Below, in pieces: positions 62,848-64,000 of a stretch of DNA of 64,000 nt (within the stretch, counting starts at the first letter, position 1; the number at the start of each line of letters is the position of its first letter). Position numbers and translations under genes: made by a program. Under the pieces are notes generated by a model. That model saw only the letters and a program-made list of their open reading frames with translations, was not told the DNA's origin and did no database searches. The stretch lies in contig BTPG01000004.1 of assembly GCA_036245525.1 (NCBI GenBank), forward strand, positions 160,274,230-160,338,229. Reading direction: 5' to 3'. The DNA comes from Semisulcospira habei (Eukaryota > Mollusca > Gastropoda > Semisulcospiridae).

Positions 62848-64000
62848 CTCTTCTTTAAATTTGTTGTGACAGTGTGTGTGTCTTTTCCATGATACAGATT
62901 TTTTAACTGTTGAGCTATAGTGCAAAATCCTGTCTCCCTTTCCATCTCTCACAGAAAACCACATGCATTTATCTGTGTGATCATTTGATAATGTATTGTA
63001 ACATTTTCTGCTGAATGCAGATTGACAACCAAAGTCTGACTTGTCTTCTTTTTCTCCTCTGACGCTGTCACACTTGGAGTTTGGCTCTCAAAATGAAATC
63101 TGTGGTCTTCTGTGGCGCCTCCACAGGCCCATACAGTTTTTCTTGTAGAGTGGCGGGCTTTGGCCATATCTCCTCCCTCAGCAGCTGGTGGTTCCCACAG
63201 TCCTGGAGGATGTGCTCTGTGGTCTGCTCTGCTTCTCCACAAGGGCACAGGGGAGATGGCACTAGGTGGAAGCGTCTGTGCAGGTGGAAATTGAGTCGGT
63301 TGTACCCATCCTCAGACAGAAGATGGTCAACTGCTCTTTCTGGACAGCTGATGGTAAATGTCTAGGGGCCGTTGTGGTGGTCTGTACACAGACTTAATGA
63401 TGGTCTTCATTTCTGTGAAACTGACTCAAATTTCGTCTTGTTCTTTCTCTGCGCCCACTTTTGCCATTCTGTCAGCTTCTTCATTGCCGTAGATGCCACT
63501 GTGTGAAGGGATCCACTGCAGCACCAGTCTGGTGCACTTGATGTTTTGCAATGCCTCTTTAGACGTGACAGTTTGCTTGTTGTTGCTGCCTCAAGGAAAG
63601 ACATGTCATCAGTCAGGAAGACAATCTGGGCATCAGGGTCTGCAGTGCCACTAAAGGTGTTCGCAGCGCGGAACAGGGCTTCCACCTCAGCTCTGTAATT
63701 TGTGCAGTGAAGGGCTGTTGGTACTGCCTCTGCCTGCCATTTTCCGTTTGGGTACTGAATGTACACCCCAGCCCCTCCATTCTGAACTGCATCTGTGGCT
63801 GATCCATCGGTGTATGCCCGTATCCATGCTTCCTGGGGATACTTTTCTTCGAGCATGGCCAGTGTCAGGGCTTTCTTGCTCACAGTGCTGTGCTCATCTT
63901 TGGTGGTGATGTAGGGTATCGTGGAAGAGATGACTTGTCTAAACTCTCTCTCTCTGTGTCTGTGTGTGTGTGTGTGAGAGAGAGAGAACTAATGTACTTA
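62848..64000 (+). repeat. Segmental duplicate B (partner at 37973), with LINE insert
   Basis: It matches 37973-38193 and the sequence after the Tigger-like element in the partner (AATGTACTTA). It lacks the Tigger-like element. It has an extra LINE segment at 63047-63930. It runs off the window edge. Confidence 0.85.
63047..63930 (-). mobile_element. 5'-truncated RNase H-bearing LINE (family 3)
   Basis: The element is flanked by the 10-bp duplication TGACTTGTCT (63037-63046 and 63931-63940), and the empty site is seen in duplicate A. The reverse strand encodes an RNase H start (AWIRAYTDGSATDAVQNGG, YRAEVEALFRA, IVFLTDDMSFLEAA), and then after a frame break a C-terminal finger CPCGEAEQTTEHILQDC. 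The frame is broken near 63530 and the RT is absent. Confidence 0.85.

Noticed and set aside
1..64000. tRNA, rRNA or other structured RNA genes
   Set aside because: I looked by eye for cloverleaf and box signatures and saw none I could support; a covariance scan would be needed to exclude them.

Overview
This is a stretch of animal nuclear DNA, probably from a marine invertebrate and most likely a mollusc. The taxon is inferred from the mix of mobile elements and is not proven. The only host gene I can recognise is the 5' part of a DHX9 (RNA helicase A / maleless) ortholog on the + strand. It has three coding exons at 5432-5545, 33188-33325 and 58115-58214. Introns of about 27.6 kb and 24.8 kb separate them, and nearly everything else is transposons nested inside each other within those introns.

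Layout. 1-5421: a minus-strand LINE fragment cut by the window edge, G/C homopolymer tracts, then mostly featureless DNA. Intron 1 (5546-33187): a fold-back repeat array, then a full-length LINE (9331-30755) split by an 18.1-kb Polinton/Maverick-type DNA element (11814-29957). The Polinton has about 94-bp terminal inverted repeats and a 5-6 bp target duplication. It encodes protein-primed DNA polymerase B, a retroviral-type integrase, an A32-like packaging ATPase, a double-jelly-roll major capsid protein, a penton-like protein and nine further small proteins typical of this element class. No adenovirus-type protease was found. Three copies of one roughly 385-bp retroposon and one 153-bp MITE sit inside its genes, and its capsid and polymerase frames each carry a frameshift, so this copy is broken.

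Intron 2 (33326-58114): a 1.3-kb element in a TTAA site; a minus-strand LINE flanked by a 102-bp duplication and carrying dense A-to-G changes; a Tigger-like 702-bp element; a 5'-truncated Penelope-like element with a GIY-YIG endonuclease; a young LINE copy with a 905-codon open frame; and an I-type LINE split by a 7.2-kb TIR transposon that itself holds a full-length LINE, a SINE-like element and a truncated LINE. After exon 3 comes a second, larger fold-back array with another LINE inside it, then a segment that duplicates intron-2 sequence and holds an RNase H-bearing LINE fragment.

The nested target-site duplications give a relative history. The LINE entered DHX9 intron 1, the Polinton entered that LINE, and SINE-like copies then entered Polinton genes that were still open. 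The most unusual signals are the A-to-G hypermutated LINE, the shared AATAAAAATG-type motif abutting Polinton start codons, and the fold-back arrays.
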